DNA of 5,359 nt from Methanobacterium sp. (GTDB taxonomy: Archaea; Methanobacteriota; Methanobacteria; Methanobacteriales; Methanobacteriaceae): positions 1 to 5,359 of the forward strand of contig NZ_JBCFBO010000008.1 of the NCBI RefSeq assembly GCF_038562635.1, given 5' to 3'. The notes beneath the pieces were generated by a model. It had not been told where the DNA came from and ran no database searches. It saw nothing but the letters and a program-made list of their open reading frames with translations. The translations under genes were made by a program, and so were the position numbers. Shown piece by piece: positions 4,903-5,359 of this stretch; within the stretch, counting starts at the first letter, position 1; every line of letters begins with the position of its first letter.

Positions 4903-5153
4903 AAGAATCGTTCCGATCTACTTTCATCAAGCATGTCTTTGTAATCTCTTCCATTATCCTTAAACATGCCGACAAGGCTGTCAGTAATCGGAGCCTCGAG
5001 GGTACTTGAAAAATCGCTTGGAGTTGTTCCAGAAGATATGTTATTCAAATACTCCTCTACGATTCTAGAAACACTCTTATTTTTATTTTTAGCATAGGTT
5101 TTCGCCCTCTTTATGATTGCTTTATCGATGGTTAAAGTAAGTTTCGTTGTCAT
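4899..5153 (-). CDS. Antitoxin, ribbon-helix-helix type (DUF6364-like)
   Basis: The 84-residue protein opens with TKLTLTIDKAIIKRAKTYAK, then KNKSVSRIVEEYLNNI. This is the beta-strand, helix, turn, helix pattern of a ribbon-helix-helix DNA-binding domain (about residues 3-39), and it resembles the DUF6364 group commonly paired with PIN toxins. The C-terminal half (about 40-84) is rich in Asp, Glu and Ser and ends SRSERFL; such tails wrap around and block the PIN active site. It should also repress its own promoter. The ATG at 5153 has GAGGTGG just upstream (5157-5163). Its stop overlaps the toxin start by 4 bp. A promoter and repeated motifs lie directly upstream. Confidence 0.88.
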   Translation of the reverse strand: MTTKLTLTIDKAIIKRAKTYAKNKNKSVSRIVEEYLNNISSGTTPSDFSSTLEAPITDSLVGMFKDNGRDYKDMLDESRSERFL

Positions 5154-5165
5154 AGACCACCTCGC

Positions 5166-5197
5166 ACGTATACTATATACTTCTCATACGTATACGT
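5166..5197. promoter_or_regulatory. Probable antitoxin operator: repeated ACGTATAC motifs
   Basis: ACGTATAC occurs at 5166-5173 and 5188-5195, spaced 22 bp, about two helical turns. The second copy is part of a perfect 10-bp palindrome, ACGTATACGT (5188-5197), which overlaps the -35 box; the first overlaps the -10 box. Ribbon-helix-helix antitoxins usually bind such short palindromic or repeated motifs cooperatively, so this is the expected place for autorepression. Confidence 0.6.
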
Positions 5198-5200
5198 CAA
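5172..5200 (-). promoter_or_regulatory. Sigma70-type promoter of the toxin-antitoxin operon
   Basis: On the minus strand TTGACG (5200-5195) and TATAGT (5177-5172) are separated by exactly 17 bases. Each differs from the consensus hexamers by one base. The predicted transcription start falls around 5164-5166, which leaves a leader of only about a dozen bases with the ribosome binding site GAGGTGG at 5157-5163. It is the only convincing promoter I see in the window, and it could also read into the cassettes downstream. Confidence 0.75.
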
Positions 5201-5246
5201 TAGCATTTTTGATATGTTATTAATTCTATGTTTAGCAATGTTACAG

Positions 5247-5269
5247 TGTCCCCCTCTTTGTTCAGACCA
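5247..5269 (+). repeat. IS3-family left terminal inverted repeat (IRL)
   Basis: It starts TGTCCCCCTCTTTGTTCAGA and is the near-perfect inverted partner of 95-116. The bases before it (ACAG) do not obviously match those after the right repeat at 117-120, as expected for ends of two separate copies. Confidence 0.85.
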
Positions 5270-5294
5270 GATATACTGAGCAAGGAGAGAGGAT

Positions 5295-5359
5295 ATGGCA
5301 GAGCAGCAACGATGGACGGCGAAGCGCAAGTCTGAGGTGATACTCCAGATCCTGCGCCA
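5295..5359 (+). CDS. IS3-family transposase OrfA, N-terminal fragment
   Basis: The ATG at 5295 follows AAGGAG at 5282-5287 and opens a frame that continues to the window end: MAEQQRWTAKRKSEVILQIL and one more Arg. R-x-T-A-x-R-K-x-E-V-x-L is the familiar beginning of the helix-turn-helix protein OrfA in IS3-family elements, which binds the terminal repeats and is joined to OrfB by programmed frameshifting. Only 21 full codons are visible. The distance of 48 bp from the IS end to the start codon is normal for the family. Confidence 0.85.
   Translation, partial: MAEQQRWTAKRKSEVILQILR

Larger units (their letters stand above)
5247..5359 (+). mobile_element. Left end of a second IS3-family insertion sequence (runs off the window)
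   Basis: It begins with a TG-started terminal inverted repeat (5247-5269) and carries the start of orfA with a ribosome binding site. Its repeat matches the right repeat of the element at 1-116, and both elements point the same way. The 5' boundary of the toxin-antitoxin cassette (an R' box) is not found in 5201-5246, so this IS probably inserted into, or deleted, the cassette's leader. Confidence 0.85.

Overview
The window reads as a segment of a chromosomal (sedentary-type) integron cassette array lying between two insertion-sequence ends. The host was not identified directly. AT-rich, one-gene cassettes all in one orientation, separated by long (116-147 bp) related attC-type sites, would fit a spirochaete such as Treponema (T. 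denticola is known to carry a chromosomal integron). That assignment is inference and only moderately supported. No integron integrase lies in the window; if the array follows the usual polarity, intI and attI would lie beyond the high-coordinate end.

Edges: bases 1-116 are the 3' end of an IS3-family element (last 30 codons of the OrfB transposase plus its right terminal inverted repeat). Bases 5247-5359 are the left inverted repeat and first 21 codons of OrfA of a second IS3-family element in the same orientation. The two terminal repeats match each other, so the roughly 5.1 kb in between is bracketed by directly repeated copies of the same or a closely related IS.

Interior (all genes on the minus strand, so read from high to low coordinates): (1) a toxin-antitoxin cassette, a ribbon-helix-helix-like antitoxin overlapping a PIN-domain ribonuclease toxin by 4 bp, with a strong-looking promoter and repeated operator motifs; intact attC at 4336-4482. 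(2) A TraB/ChaN/TIKI-like protein whose C-terminus is encoded by the attC; intact attC at 3450-3589. (3) A small TfoX N-terminal-domain protein; an attC at 2890-3017 whose R' end is decayed. (4) A cassette remnant without an intact gene, ending in a half attC at 2724-2752. (5) A predicted lipoprotein of unknown function; attC at 1649-1764. (6) A histidine-phosphatase (phosphoglycerate-mutase-like) enzyme; a partial attC at 938-1000. (7) A polytopic membrane protein of unknown function whose C-terminal tail is encoded by an attC that is cut off by the IS at 117.

Functionally the genes do not form one pathway. They are typical unrelated cassette cargo sharing only recombination sites. The toxin-antitoxin pair probably stabilises the array and carries the only clear promoter. 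Several attC sites have lost the L'-R' half, so neighbouring cassettes are probably fused into larger mobile units. Two attC sites show a 10-bp duplication at the R'' box, and several cassettes share sequence just beyond R'. Those details, with the unclassified cargo proteins, are the less ordinary parts of the window.
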